Source of the DNA: Luscinia megarhynchos
Taxonomy: Eukaryota; Chordata; Aves; Passeriformes; Turdidae
Direction: 5' to 3'
Assembly: GCA_034336665.1 (NCBI GenBank)
Contig: CM067592.1
Span: forward strand, 56,534,473 to 56,598,472
Length of the DNA stretch: 64,000 nt
Shown here one piece after another: positions 37,823 to 51,224 of the stretch (its first letter is position 1; each line of letters opens with the position of its first letter). The notes under the pieces are model-generated. The model had not been told where the DNA came from and ran no database searches. It was given only the letters and a program-made list of their open reading frames with translations. Made by a program: the position numbers and the translations under genes.

Positions 37823-40800
37823 TGTCCACTCCCAACATTTTAAATAACCTAATGAAGGATATTTTTCTCTTCAAAAATCAATCTTTGCTCTTCTCTATTA
37901 TGGAGTCACTATTTCCTTTGTTCTTCATGCTCAGAACTCAAAAAGTAAAGAAAGTCTTTATTTCTGAAGCGAAATAATGCAGACTTAAGGCTAATTTAGA
38001 AACAAACTTGCAGCTTCCCTCAAGCCAGCTGCTCTAGGACACAAATATCTAATGCTCTTCACCTCCAGGACTGAGAAGCAAGAAGAACAAACGAAAAGCT
38101 CTTTTTAATTTTACTTACGTTTTACTTGTATTTCCTTAAATAGAAGGCAAACAGTGTAATACAAAGCACCTCAAAACTGTTTTCGTTGCCTTTAATTGTC
38201 TGGAGGTTTGAATTAAGACTCTTAATTAACCTGAGTCTCAGTGTTGTGCTCCAATGCATCCTTTCAGTGCTGTAACTACTGCTTTATTATTGAAGTGTAT
38301 ACCTACAGATATTGCATTCACTGGGTATTTGGGCATAAAATCTGGTCTAAAGACATCAATGGGAATTTTGCTGCTTCCTTTGCTTCTTCTAGATTTCACT
38401 TACAGATTGTTGAATCATTGGTTGGTTTGGTTTTTTTTTTAAACAGGGTGCAAAATGCAATCAGATGCCACATATTCCATTAATATTTCTGATGACTCCA
38501 TACATAACCAACGGTTTATGCCTGAGTTTTTCCAACTTTGTGATATGAGAAAACCTTGCCCTGTTTTCAGTATTATTGCTTTTTGCAAAGAAACATTTCT
38601 TGTTGATCTGCCTAAATGGATCTTAAAAAAACAAAAAAAGCAAAGCAGAACAATGTTTTTAAAGTTTTGAAAGAAACTGACTGTTTCTAGGTATGCAACA
38701 ACAGCTGCAAAAGCCGAATCAGCAGGACAGAAGAGCATCATACCAGGAAATGAGAAACTAACTGCTGGAGACCTTGCTCTTGATATGCTGGAAGAGTATC
38801 TGAATGTTCAGGAACATAAACATTAACATAAACATATTCAAATCTCTCTTCCTTGGAAATGTGACTCTTCTCAGAAAAACTGATATGTGTGAGTGAGCCT
38901 TGGAATAAGTGACCTTTGGTGTTTTCCCATTAAAGTAAATAATCATCCTCTTTTCTAGCTGCACTAAAGATTTCCATTGTCCAGTGGGACAGTGGTTCTT
39001 TCACTCTTTTTGTCAGTGAAGCAGGGGGAATATCTTCTTCAGATTAGATGTATGTGTACTGGTATATTATAGCACAATTTAAGAGACAGATCTTCTTGAA
39101 CCATGCCAGTATATAAAATCACTTGCTCTGGGTCACTTAGTTTTATTAGAAATGAGCAGTGCAGGATCCTTCTTTGCCCAAACTCACAATTTCTGATTAC
39201 TCTCATTTCTCCATCTTTCATTAACATTTCCATTTGGCAAAGCAAGCATAAACCTGCTCCATTTGGCACAGATGGAAATGACTTAGCAGTTGAAACCACA
39301 AATGTCCCTTTATGTAACTGCATTTGCTTCCTATTTTAATCAGTGCAGCAAATTAGCAATTGTATAAATGTGTAGTTAAAAAACCTGCTGATAGGAAAGT
39401 ACGACAGAGAAACCTTCCTTCTGAGACGCCGCTACCCTCCAGCTGAATGTATCATGTTCAGTGCTATCGTTCCTGTCTGTAATGACACACAGCCTAGTTC
39501 ACCTGTTTACGCTCTAAGAAATGTGATGAGTTGTAACTTTTGTGCCCTCTTGAATAAGCAAGAGAGGACAGAATGTGATGTCTTCATTTGGGTGACCTCT
39601 GCAGGTGCAGAGATGATCAGTTTGCATTAGAGGTATCATGTATTGATCCATGGTAAAAGTTAGGTATCTCCACACTCAACCTCACCAGAGAAAGAAAAAA
39701 AGTGTGTTTTCCCTGCTCGTATTTCTTTATTTTCTTGTATAGATGATTTCCAGACTACAGATTTTCCTCTATTCTCTATGCAATAGTGATAAAACAGAAA
39801 AGCCTTGTAGAGGACTGCCATCCTGGATAACTCTTCCCCTCAAGTTAAGATAATAATCTGAATGTCAGAACAAGGAGGAAAGGCATGTGTGTCCTCTGAC
39901 ATACACAGAGAGTTAAAAATGATCCACAACTAGTGACAATCTACGGAGAGATATCACCCCTTTGAAAAGGAAAAGCACACATATATATGGGTGGAGGGAG
40001 TAATTTCATAAAGTTCTCTCTCTCATTTATAGTCTTAATATTATGAAAAGTATTACTTGCAGTTTCAGGGGCTATTTTATTGCTTGTCCAAGCCCAAAGC
40101 TGCTTCAAGAATGCAATATATGCATAGTTAACATGTCTATTCCAGGAAAGAAACAGAGGTTTTTTTGTTTTCATGTTCTCTCACTTTTTTCAGCATCTAG
40201 TTTATTAAAAATGTACACATGCAAAGAGTATCTGTGAATGAAAGACTCCACCAGTTCTGTTTATCACCAGAAACACATGTATTGGTGTCCAGACTTGAAG
40301 ACTGCAGTAATGATGATTGCTATCATTTTTTCAGGTATAGCCTACAATTTAAAGTCCTCACCAATTAGTAATCATGTCAACTCAGAGATATAAATTCTAA
40401 CCCAGAAAAATTAGCAGAATATATACTATAAGCATCTATATTCCAGGAAAAAAAAGTGCATGGATTCATTGCAACCACCTTGTAGCTTTTTCTACAAAGT
40501 TCTTTAATATCAACATCAATATTTTGCAATGTAACTATAGGTGTAATTTTTTAAGTCCTCTGGAATTAAAATGCTGTCACACATGACTTTCAAAGATGGA
40601 AGCAGTATTCTAAATGAAGCCCCTGAATTTCTTGAAATACTTTATTTTCTCTGCAGTGTTTACTAATGTCAGCTTTCAGTTTCATCTAATGTAGAAAAAA
40701 CTGTTGTCAAAATCCTGCTTGTACCACGGTAAGTTATTAAGCAAATTAAAATCATATATGACATTAAACCAGACCTTGGTTTTTATTTCTGTATGCAACT

Positions 40801-42869
40801 TTCATAATTACATACTTTTTACAATATAGAGAGTTTTCAGTCTATTTCATTTTTTGATATTGAAAATGTGTCACAGTACTCTAACCAGGACGAAGATGCT
40901 GAAAAATAAACAACTGCAGTTCCTGGCACCAAGCTGATCTACCAGCACTTAGAGCTTTAGAACAAAATCATGTACTAGGAAGCTGACTTTTGCTACTGCC
41001 TCTCACTCATCACCAATAGTATCCTAACGTTTTTCGTCTTCCCATAAACAAATCTAACTGTTGAAGCAAATCTTTGTATTCTTGATCTTGCCTCCCTACC
41101 ACAGCCACTTTAGAACTCCCCTTCTCTGTTTTAAAAGGCCTCTATCACACAGGACCAGGTTTGTCAGATTACCTGTTTACCAGTTTTTCTAACAAAACAA
41201 ATTAACCTTTTGCACTGAAAGAACCTGTGAGCATCTGTGACACAAACATATTGCAATATTATCAAGTCAGTAGAAGTATCTTTTGAAGGCAGCTGTGGGT
41301 ACACGTGTAATTTTACAGACTGGCATAAGGACACCATCCTTCCATGTCTGTGATTAACTGTCAGCCATCATCAAAGATTTCAATTTGTAATTCAAAACAC
41401 AGCATGGAGACCTCTCTGGTTTCATAGTCCATTACTGGTATAAAACCTGGTTATCTATTAACCTAGTGATAGCTACCTGTCTTACATGAATGCGATGGGT
41501 TCCGCGGACTAGACACTGTCCCTTACAGAGACAAATAACAAACTTCACAAGTTTAGGTGGATTGTGTATGCAAATAATTTGAAAATATCTTTGGAAGGGC
41601 CAGATGAGATAATAACCCAAGAAATTACAGGAAGTGGAAACAGAAAATATGAGATTGGAATAAAAGCCTTAAGTGAGAGAAAGTGAGCAGGTTTTATTGT
41701 CCATCAACGTTACTATTTTCCTGTGTCCAGGATCCAGTTAAGAACAGCAGTCACAATCAATCCATAAAAGCCTGGCATCATGCTTGTTCTTTCTTTCGAA
41801 AAATATTTCCCCATTGCCTGGTGGATGTCCTCATTCATCCCATTCATCAGATTTTATGACCAGACTTGCATTGCTGTTTTCTCCTAACAGAGTGGCAGAT
41901 GAGCAGCAGATGCTGATTGTAACAACATCTCTAATATGAGCTGTTTTTGTACTTCCTCACAGGTGTTTGTCTTCCACATGACTGATGGCTGAAGCCAGTT
42001 CAAAACAGATGATTTAGGCTGCAATAGATATGAAGCCAAGTTTCCTCCTGGATTCTCTTCTTCCTGCTGTGGCCAATGCGGCTGGCAGAGCTTTGCCATT
42101 GTGGAACAGAAGCTGCTGAATTCTTCTTAAGCAGACTGGCTTTTGTTCAGTTCTGACTTAGGCTTCCAGCCCAAACTCTTGAGCAATCTGCACTGAGAGA
42201 GCTCTCTGTGTCTAAGGTTTGTGTTGGGATGGGGTTTTTTTTGGCTTTTTGTTAGTTTGAATTTTTTGGTTCGTTGTTTTTTGTTGTTGTTATTCTTTTC
42301 CAGAGGCTTCCAGTCAGAATCAGTCTGTGGTACAGAGAACCATTTTCTGAAAGACTGTGTTCTGGGCAGAGGATCTTCATTATCGGCCTTGTGCTTGCGT
42401 ATTCTTCAAAATTTACATGAAATCAGGTTTTAGATTTAGATGCAGATTAAATTAAATTCTTTCGTTTCTATACCTCTATTTCTTTATGTGGGCCAATTGC
42501 AGAACAGATCAGGGGACATATTGCATTCTTTCACTTCTTGTTCACGAATTAATTAATTCCTCCTTTTTCCTGTACAAATGGGTGAAAAAAATGGTGTTTA
42601 CACATTAAATTTTTCTTTCTGAAAAAGGAACACATAGTTCAGCAGCTCCTTTTCTGTAACAGCCAGAATTTCATCATGTGAAATCCAAGGTTGCTCTGTG
42701 CTCTAAAATAGTCAGCATGTTCCTCATCTTTTGGTGGATATGCAAGAGGCTAAATAGTTTTATGGGTTTTACTAATCCTTCTTCACTTCTCTTGGTATGA
42801 CTTCCAGAATTCAGTATCTGCAATGTCTTTGCACAAGTGTACAAACTGAGACACTCTTTAGCAATATAA

Positions 42870-42901
42870 TTTTTTGGGTGCACCCATGTTCACCCAAAAA
42901 A
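42870..42901. repeat. Perfect 11-bp inverted repeat (hairpin)
   Basis: TTTTTTGGGTG (42870-42880) and CACCCAAAAAA (42891-42901) are exact reverse complements separated by 10 bases. The left arm also overlaps a 10-bp perfect palindrome, GGGTGCACCC, at 42876-42885. No gene or element is attached to it. Confidence 0.8.
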
Positions 42902-43737
42902 TGTCTACAATGTTCGCAGAGCATTTTGTGTAATTGTTGAAGAGGTATCCCTCTTTCATCCTATTAGTGAAATGGTAGACAATCATTCCTGCCTGTCTGT
43001 TAGAAGTTGTCATCACCTCTCACACAAGTTTAAAGCATTTCTAGACAGCCTTTACCTGACAGCAATTTTTGTTGAACGCTTTGGTGGATCATATAAAAAC
43101 TGTATGTGCCTTTTGCTGCAATATGCACTTCACGGATCCTTCACTTACTTCTTCTCCAGCTGAAAAGAGAGGAATGAGGACTACAAATAGTTCCCATGTT
43201 TCTTCATCTCAGTCCCAAAATACACATTCACTTCTCTCTTTTTCTGCACAAGGCAGTTTTAGAACAGCTACAAGCTCCTGGGTAACAGCTTTGCTGTTAT
43301 TATTTTTAATCCCAACTAAGATGCTTGCTTTTCCCCCTTAATTCTGTTTTCCCCATCCTCATTTCACCTCAAGAAATCCCTCTTCCTCTGCTTCTTCCTT
43401 TCCCTCTCCACACTGCTACATGGGGGTTTTATCCTGAAATCGTTTAATGGATGATCTTTTCCTGGACTTAATCTGTTACAAATTGTCACATCCAGGCTTG
43501 AACTCCTACTTTTTGAACACTTTGACAATATATTGTTTCTCCAAATGCTTCTATTTTCTGTAAGGATACATGAATGTACCAATATCTCAAATACCTTAAA
43601 AGCAGCAAATCATACAAAGTAAGTGAAAAAAGCCACAAAACGAAACTCCAGCTGATTCACAGTGAACCTGATTATTTTGGTGGAATCACTATGAATGGGG
43701 AAGAATCATTCAGTTATATTACAGAAAAGAAAAACTG

Positions 43738-46070
43738 AACTATAGAATGATTTCAGCTGGAAGGGCTATAAAAGATCATCCTGTACTACCCTCCCTGCCA
43801 TGGGAAGAAAATCCTTCCATTAAGCACCATCCTCAAAACCTTCCTCCAGCCCCATCCAACCTGGTCTCAAGGACTTCCAGGGCTGGGCAATCCACAGCTT
43901 CTCTAGGAAATCTGTTTCAGTGTCTCACCACCTTCTCATAGTAAGGAATTTCTTCCCAATATCCAATCTAAACACACTTGTTTCAGTTTAAAGGCATTCC
44001 TTCTTGCCCCATCACTGCATGTCCTTTTTAAAACTCCTGCTCCTGCTCTCCGCAGATACTAGAAAGCCATGATAAAATTGTCTTGGAACCTTCTGTTCTC
44101 CAGGCTGAGAGTTAGGATTAGAATTGGTTTTCTGGGCTGCAAGTGCACATTGCTGGGTTGTATCCAGCCTCTTGCCCACCAACAATCCCCCAAGACTTCA
44201 CCCAAGCACTGCTTTCAATTCATTCCCCCTACCCAGCCAGTACTTGTGCTTGGGATTGCCCTGATACAGGTACAGGATACTGCACTTGGCCTTGTTGAGC
44301 TTCATGATGTTCACATGGTCAAACTTCTCCGCCCTATCTAGGTGCCCCTGGATGGATCCCTCCCCTCACTGTGCCAGCTGCTTCACACAGCCTGGTGCCA
44401 TCAGCAAACTTGCTGAGAGTGCTCTCAATCCCACTGCCCCTTGTCACCAACAAAAACATTAAATAATGCTGGTCCCAAGATTGCCTGACCAACATAATAA
44501 CCTGGACTTTGATCTGATGACTGGAACTGTCTGAGTGCAACCATCCAGTCATCTCCTTATCCGTCAAGTGGTCTAAATGCCAATCCATGGCTCTTCAGTT
44601 TACAGATAAAGATGTTGTGTAGGACAGTGTCAAATGCTTCACACAAGTCCAAGCAGATGAGGCCAGTCACTCTTCCCTCATCCGCTAACTCTGTAATCCT
44701 GTCAAGACGACTACCAAATTTGACAGGCATGATTTGCCTTAAGCGAAGTTTGTCACCTCTGTATTTTCCATGTACTTTAGTTATTTACCAGAAGGTTTGG
44801 CTCCATGGTTTTGCCAGGCACTGAGTAACTGACTGTCCCATAGTTCCCAGGATCTTTCTTATTTCTTTTATTAGAAATATGGATTATGTTTCCCCTTTCC
44901 TAGTCAGTGGGAACTTCATGGATTGCCATGACTTCTAAAGTATGACGGATACTGACTTAGCTACTTCCTCCACCAGCTCACTCAGGACCTGCACAAGTTC
45001 CATTGACTTGTGCACCTTCACGTTTCTTATACGTTCTTGAATTTGACTCAGAGCACGTGGTTCTTCATTCTCTCAGTCCCTGCCTTCACCTTCTGCAATT
45101 TGGATGGTGTGACTGCAGACCTTACTGGTGAAGAAAGAGGCAAAAAAAGTGACTGAGTACCTCAGCCTTTTCCATAGCCTGAGTAACCAAGTCTCCAATA
45201 CCCATCCTGAGAGAGCTCACATTTTTCCTAGTCTTGCTTTTTCACCAGTGTACCTATAGAAGCTTTTCTTGCTACCGTTGATGTCCCTTAGATAGATTTA
45301 ATTCTACCAGTCATTTAGCTTTCTTAATCTGATCCCTGGGCATTCAATATCTACATATTCCTCCCAGGCTACCTGTCCTTGGCCCAAGCCTCTGCAGGCC
45401 CCCTTTTTGTGTTTGAGTCTGTTGAGCAGCTCCATATTCATCTGTGCACACTCCTGAGGTTTTCACCTGGCTTCCTGTTCATTGGGAGGCTCCTAAGCCT
45501 GAAGAAGGTGATCCTTGAACATTAACCAGCTTTCCTGGGGTCTTCTTCCCACCAGGGCTTTATCCCATGTCACTCTACCACCAAGCAGATCTGTCTAGGC
45601 CAGGGCAGCTCCTCTGCAGCCCAGGGCTTGCTTTGCCCCTCCTCACTGCCCTAAGAATCTCAAACACCATCATTTCTTGGTTTCTGCAGCCCAGGCTGTC
45701 CTTGAGCTTCACATCCCACAGCAGCCCCTCCTTCTTGGCGAGAACAAGGTCCAGCACAGCACCTCTCCTTGTTGGCTTCTCTATCATTTGGAGAAGGAAG
45801 TTACCATTGGGGCATTCCAGGAAACTCCTGAGTTGTTTAATGCCCTGCTGTACTGTCCTTCCAGCAGATAATAAGGTGGTTGAAGTCCCCCATGAGGACC
45901 AGGGCTCATGAACATGAGGTTGTTCCTACATGCCTATAGATGACTCATGTTCCCTGTCCCTGCCATTCCTTTAATCCTGGTCCATCATCCAACCCCAGAC
46001 AGAACTCCATGCACTCCGAGCTTGTCATTGACACAGAAGGCAACATGTCCTCCTCATTCCCCCTGCCTGT
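43738..46070 (-). mobile_element. Long, degraded CR1 LINE with ORF2 remnants
   Basis: Unlike the other CR1 pieces here, this minus-strand copy reaches well into ORF2. The 3' end is at 43738 ('TATAGAATGATTTCAGCTGG' on +). 43800-44115 is the 3' untranslated region. From about 44125 to 46070 are blocks matching the reverse-transcriptase/endonuclease polyprotein of chicken CR1 as remembered. Translated minus-strand scraps include RRGAVLDLVLAKKEGLLWDV (within 45575-45787). The frame is broken by many stops and shifts, and there appears to be an internal deletion near 44115-44125. It is inactive. The outer (5') limit is approximate. Confidence 0.88.
45575..45787 (-). pseudogene. CR1 ORF2 relic segment
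   Basis: The longest clean piece of the CR1 polyprotein, 70 codons. It reads TRRGAVLDLVLAKKEGLL, then KLKDSLGCRNQEMMVFEILR, a region between the endonuclease and reverse-transcriptase domains of CR1 ORF2. It is surrounded by stops and is a fossil. Confidence 0.8.
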
Positions 46071-46255
46071 CCATTTTAAAAGAGGAATACATAAAATATT
46101 GAGAATTATTAATGGTTTTGGTCTTTTAGAATTGTCCACTATTATTAAGCCACAATATTGGTTTCTAATACTTTCAAAACAGTTTCTGTAGGGAGAATGG
46201 TGTATTTTATTAGACCAATTACGTATAGTTGTAAAGATAGTAAGTTATTAAGTAT

Positions 46256-46870
46256 TATCATGGTTTAACTCCAGCTGGCAGCTCAGCCCCATGCAGCTGC
46301 TCACTCATTGCCCCATGCAGCTGCTCACTCATTACCCCTAGTGGGATAAGGGACAGAATCAGAAGGGTAAAAGTGAGAAAACTTATGGCTTGAGATAAAA
46401 ACAAATTAATAGGCAAAGCAAAAGCCACACACGCACGCACAGTGAAAAAAGGAAATAATTTGCTCCTTCCCATGGGCAGGCAGGTGTTCAGCCTTCTCTA
46501 GGAAAACCAGGCTTCATCAGGTATAAGCGTGTCTGGAGAATACAAATGCCATCTCTCTGAACCTCCCTCTTTTCCTCCTTCTTTGTCTTTCCTCAACTTC
46601 ATATGCTAAGCATCATGTCATAAGGTATAGAATGTGCCTTTGGCCAGTGGGGTCAGCTGTCCCAGCTGCAACCCCTTCTCAGCTCCCTGTGAATCCCAGC
46701 CCACTTGCTGCTGGGGTGGGGTGAGAAGTAGAAAAGGCCGTGACTCTGCACAAACACTGCTCAGCAAAGGAAACACCCTGAGTTATCAAGTTTTCAGGAC
46801 AAGGCCAAAACCCAGCTCCATACCAGATATTGTGAAGAAAATTTACTCCATCCCAGACAAAATCAGCATG
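46256..46870 (-). mobile_element. Solitary endogenous retrovirus LTR (bird ERVL-like)
   Basis: The + strand begins 'TCATGGTTTAACTCCAGC' and ends near 'ATCCCAGACAAAATCAGCA'. It contains in order the blocks 'GTGGGATAAGGGACAGAATC', 'TGGCCAGTGGGGTCAGCTG' and 'GAGAAGTAGAAAAGGCCGTG'. This order matches the reverse complement of a common bird ERV LTR that I know as beginning with a GGTTTCAGCTGGGATAGAG-like motif. No gag, pol or env sequence flanks it, so it is a solo LTR. The family name is not certain and target-site duplications were not resolved. Confidence 0.75.
46286..46333. repeat. 24-bp exact tandem duplication inside the LTR
   Basis: Two adjacent, identical 24-bp units (46286-46309 and 46310-46333), each containing GCAGCTGC and CTCACTCATT. 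Only one copy of this block is expected in the LTR family. Confidence 0.85.
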
Positions 46871-47809
46871 AATGTTTCATAATAAGTTATAAGTACCCTG
46901 AATCTGAGTGAATAAAAGTGCACACATGGAAACATAAGTCTTTCTTTCACTAGGTAAAGAGCAACAGGATTATCAAAATCCAGACATGACTGGGAGAAAA
47001 AAACCAGACCAAAACAAAAGCTGAGCCACTGGGAGGAGTGCTTTGGGAAGGAATCTTAAAATGCTTTGTTTAAAATCTGGCTAGGGCATCCTTTGGGGTT
47101 CCTATCTAATTCAGTGCAGCCATTCATTGTCTCTCCCTGGGCTTTTCAGTCTTTCCCCAGATCCCTCCCCTTCACACCGTCCACTGAAGTCCAGGTTCAG
47201 ACTAACAGGAATTGACCTTTCATTCCTGAGCACTCCAAGTCCTAAAGAAACCAGAAAAATTCTGGATGGTCCTACTGTCGAATGCTAGCACTACATGCTG
47301 TGTAACAGGATGGGGGAAGACACCCGTCCCTGGAGAAGACTGGGTACTGTTAACGCCAGCCAGAGATTGCTGAGAGCAGGTCACATCTTCCACAGATGCC
47401 AGAACAGAGAAATGTCAGTCGTTTCCCACGGGGTAACATTTCTTCATTCTCCATGGTGCAGCTTTTGCAGCTCCCTCCCTGCTCAGAAGATGGGTGTTTG
47501 CAAGCCTCATTGCTGAAGATCTCTGTAGGTTAAACGCATGGACTCCTACATGGAGTACCTAAAGGGATTTGGGGCTTCCACTGCTGAACTGTGAGCCTGA
47601 ACAAAGTGTAGGCCTTGGGTGTTGCATTCTGTTGAGCCATGCTACATTATGTTTGGCCAAGATTGCCACTATTTATTTCAATATTTTTAGCTTTCTGATA
47701 TCCATTCATCACTGAATTGAAAGACTTAGTTTGACAGGAAGAAAACCTTACATACTGAATATACTTTGAACAAAAATTGAGAAGAGGGAACTAAAGGGGT
47801 AATGATCTT
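46871..47809. other. Intergenic, no gene recognised
   Basis: Spacer between the solo LTR and the next CR1. I see no exon, RNA gene or clear repeat family in it. Confidence 0.6.
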
Positions 47810-48057
47810 AAACTGAAAGAGGGTAGGTTTAGACTTATGTAAGGGAAGAAGATTTTTACCATGAGGATGATGAAACACTGGCACAGTTTGCCTGGAGAGG
47901 TGGTAAATGCCTCACCCCAGGAAACACCCAAAGTCAGGTCAGATGGTGCTCTGAGCAGCCCGACTTAAAGATGTCCCTGCTCACTGCAGGGGCATGGACT
48001 AGATGACCTTTAAACTTGCCTTCCAACCCCAACCATTTGATGATGCGATGGTTCTGT
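47810..48057 (+). mobile_element. CR1 retroposon 3' fragment
   Basis: Short + strand CR1 tail. It contains 'GATGATGAAACACTGGCACA', 'TTTGCCTGGAGAGGTGG', 'ACTAGATGACCTTTAAA' and 'CCTTCCAACCCCAACCATTT', followed by degenerate octamer-like ends (GATGATGCGATGGTTCTGTG). Confidence 0.9.
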
Positions 48058-51000
48058 GTAAATTGTGGTGACCAAGAGCTCCCTCTTGCGTGCCACAGAA
48101 CGAGCAGCAGGCCCCTGTCCCCACAGGTCTCACCTTGAACCTACAAGTAAAAACTTTTTCCAACATTTGAAATCATGTTGAATTTCCTACCTGGTCTGAA
48201 CACAAAGAAAGAAACAAACAAACAAAAAATAAACCACCACAGAATGGGCATTTTGAAACAAATTCTAATCCATTTGACATTCTTACATACAAACATATTT
48301 TCAAAGGATGCTGAAAATCAAAGCACTGTGTTAATACGAATACAGGCTCACAAATTGTTCTTGTCAATAACTGCAAGAGTGCATGTGGAGTATTTCAGAT
48401 GGTAAGAGGGGTCACAGCTTTCCCAAAATCCTCCCTTCTTCCAACTCCTTGCACTGCAGCAGCTCCCAGCCTGCTCCTCTGTGAAGCTGCACACGTGGAA
48501 AGACAGTAAATGCTTAATTTTGGGTGCACCTGCATTTGGTTTTCATCTAAAACATTTGTTTGAATTTGTTATTTGCTTGGTGTATTCTGTTTGAAGGTGT
48601 TTGGGCTTTTTATGTAATCAACTAACACAAGCACAGACAGTAGTGCACTGACTTTTTAGACCCAAACAAGCTCATTTCTTGTTCACTGCAGTTTTGGAAA
48701 CAGGAGAACAGAGGTTAGAAAATGCACTGAACCTTGAAAAAAAGGATATATTCAAGCATTTTTAAGGTCCAGTGACTTTCTCCTCCACAGCATGACTTTG
48801 CACAAATCACACAAAAGCAGTGTGACGAAAATGTATTAGTATACTTGACTGCACTTCAAGTGTTTTTTGCAGGTGGCAGAGTTATTCAATGCTGCTTTTT
48901 AAAGTACAAAGGCCAGTGAAAAGAAAGATTAATCTGGAGTTTGGCCTGTCTGTCTTATTTCAGTAATTTTAGCCTATCCAAAATTAGGCACTGTACTGAG
49001 AAGTAAAGAGGAATTAATTATCTTGACATCAAGGTCTACTTTTTATAAAAAATCTGCCAAAGCAAGCTGACAGCAAAGGCTTTTAAAGCAGACGTACTTA
49101 AAATGGAGAAACTTTACCATTTTAGGTAATTTGAGTATCAAGATAAAGTGTACTGTGGAATATGCTTTAAATGCGAATTAAATTAAAATGACGAAGTGGA
49201 TTCTTAAAAATTGTTACACATAAATAGATTTCTGGAAAGATATTAAAGGACTGTAAAGGTGAAGAACAGGTTTTTTCCTGTCTCACTACTTAAATAACAG
49301 GAAATGTTATTTCAGTCATAAGATCTTATTTTATAAGTCTACAATTGCTTCCATATCTACAACCTCTAACATGGGTAAAAGGTCTCTACTTCAGGAGAAA
49401 AGCTTAGAAACTTGATTCAGCTACTAAGCAAAGAAGAAACACTATCATCTGAATATCCTGCATTTTGCAGATTTCTTTGGTCTTTCTGCAGTGGCTTCTG
49501 TGTGTTTTTGAAGGAATAAGAACTCCTTGTACAACTATGGTTCATTAGCAGTCTTCAGGAGAGCATGTTTTACCTGTCTGCACAAGAAACACGTGTCACT
49601 CGTCAATTTTAATTTTCTGCACACAGAAAGCAGCAACATACACTCAAAAATCAAACCAATGGAAAAACAAAATGAATCCTTGGGTTTTCTCCTAGTCTTT
49701 GACTTTGCACGTAAGGCAAAAGGATATAAAGTCATGCATCTCTGCATGAGTGCATGGGTGAAGTTGTAATACAGACTTCTACTTGCCAATATTCTGTCAT
49801 AATAGAGAAAAAAACTATAAAGATTTTTCTCAGGCAAGAACTATGCTGAGAGCACCTGAAACTGGGTCTCACCCTGCTTAAACAGATTGTCCAGTAGAAA
49901 AGGAAAACTCTTCATATGACTCCCTCTAAAATATATTTATTGAACTTGCTATTATATTTATTGGACTTACTTCAGTTAAAAGCTGAAAGCGAAAGAATTA
50001 CTGAAATTCATAATGCTAGTAGCTAGTTCTCAATTACTACCAAGATTGCTACATATATAAAGCAATTAGTCCTTAACAAACCTACACCAGGGGAGCTGCA
50101 AGCACACCACACAGTGGAGCTGATGCTATGCAGTTAGTGCTGTCAGCTCTGCCTTGTGGAGCTGTAATGAGGAGTCACCTGGGTTAAGGGGACCAGGCTT
50201 GAGAGCTTCTTGGATGCAGTCTGCCTTCTTCACTCTGTTGATGTCTTATAATCTCTGACCTCAATCCAAAAAGAAAAGGATGTAATCTCATCTGCTCTTG
50301 CTGATTTATTTTGGGGATTGGAACATCATCTGGGTTTTCGCTTATTCTACAGGTGTCACCAGACTCCTTTCTTGCCTGCTCTGTATCTTTCCCCTTTTGT
50401 GCTGTTATTCGATTATTTGGTGATAGGTTTCCAGCCATTTCCTAGATAAACTTCATTTTGTCCATTCAGTAAAACTTTAAGAAAACAGCTGGAAAGAACT
50501 AACTAGGAAACTGTAAGATGTACACAATCACTTCAGCCGCTGTGAAAAATCACAGAGGAAGTCCTCCTGAAATTTATTTCTTGCCACATGAAGGAAGTGA
50601 TTAGCTGATACAGTTTCTACAAGCCTGCGGTGACTGATTTAAGTTAAATGACTGAAGCTGCATCGTATGGCCCAGATATATAACCTGCTTTTGAGCCATC
50701 TCAGCTACCAACCAACACTTAAATGCCATCTAAAATAAAACAGTGTGTTGAATTGAATACAGCAAACATCGAGGATTAGTTGTAAATGGATAGTATCTGT
50801 CTCAGCTATAAGGTGGGTACTTGGTAAAGTATCTGCCATGTCACTTTATTCCACTAAATCTATCAGAGCCTTCTACATATGAATTTTGGGTACCTCTGCC
50901 CTGTGAAATCCACAGTCCTCGAACTGATGCCCAGGTTCCTTATGCAGTCACACATTTCACAAGCTAGCACAGGACCTCTCTCTTCAAGGCTAGAGGATTA

Positions 51001-51224
51001 TACAGCAGTACGCCAGTGTGGAGCCTCTTTTGGCGATAGGTACTTCATGCAGGTTCAGCCCCTCTTCCAGAGGAGCAAAATGGGTGCATTACAAGCTCAT
51101 GCTCCTGCCTGGGAGGTTTGAGTTGAGTTTTCCTTTTCCTACTCTGCCTGATTTGCACTTAATAGAATGAAGGGTGTCTTTGATTCCTTTTTTCGAATTT
51201 GTAAAAATAACTGAGAAAGGCTGT
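48058..51224. other. Intergenic, no gene recognised
   Basis: AT-rich single-copy sequence. Short open frames only, none recognised. No RNA gene seen. Confidence 0.6.

Larger units (their letters stand above)
29131..43737. other. Intergenic, no gene recognised
   Basis: A long AT-rich interval. It contains the (CAAA)n microsatellite at 37781-37822, a perfect hairpin at 42870-42901, a T/G-rich stretch at 42229-42300 and an unassigned 170-codon open frame at 35204-35716. No exon with convincing splice sites or family signature was recognised. Confidence 0.6.
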
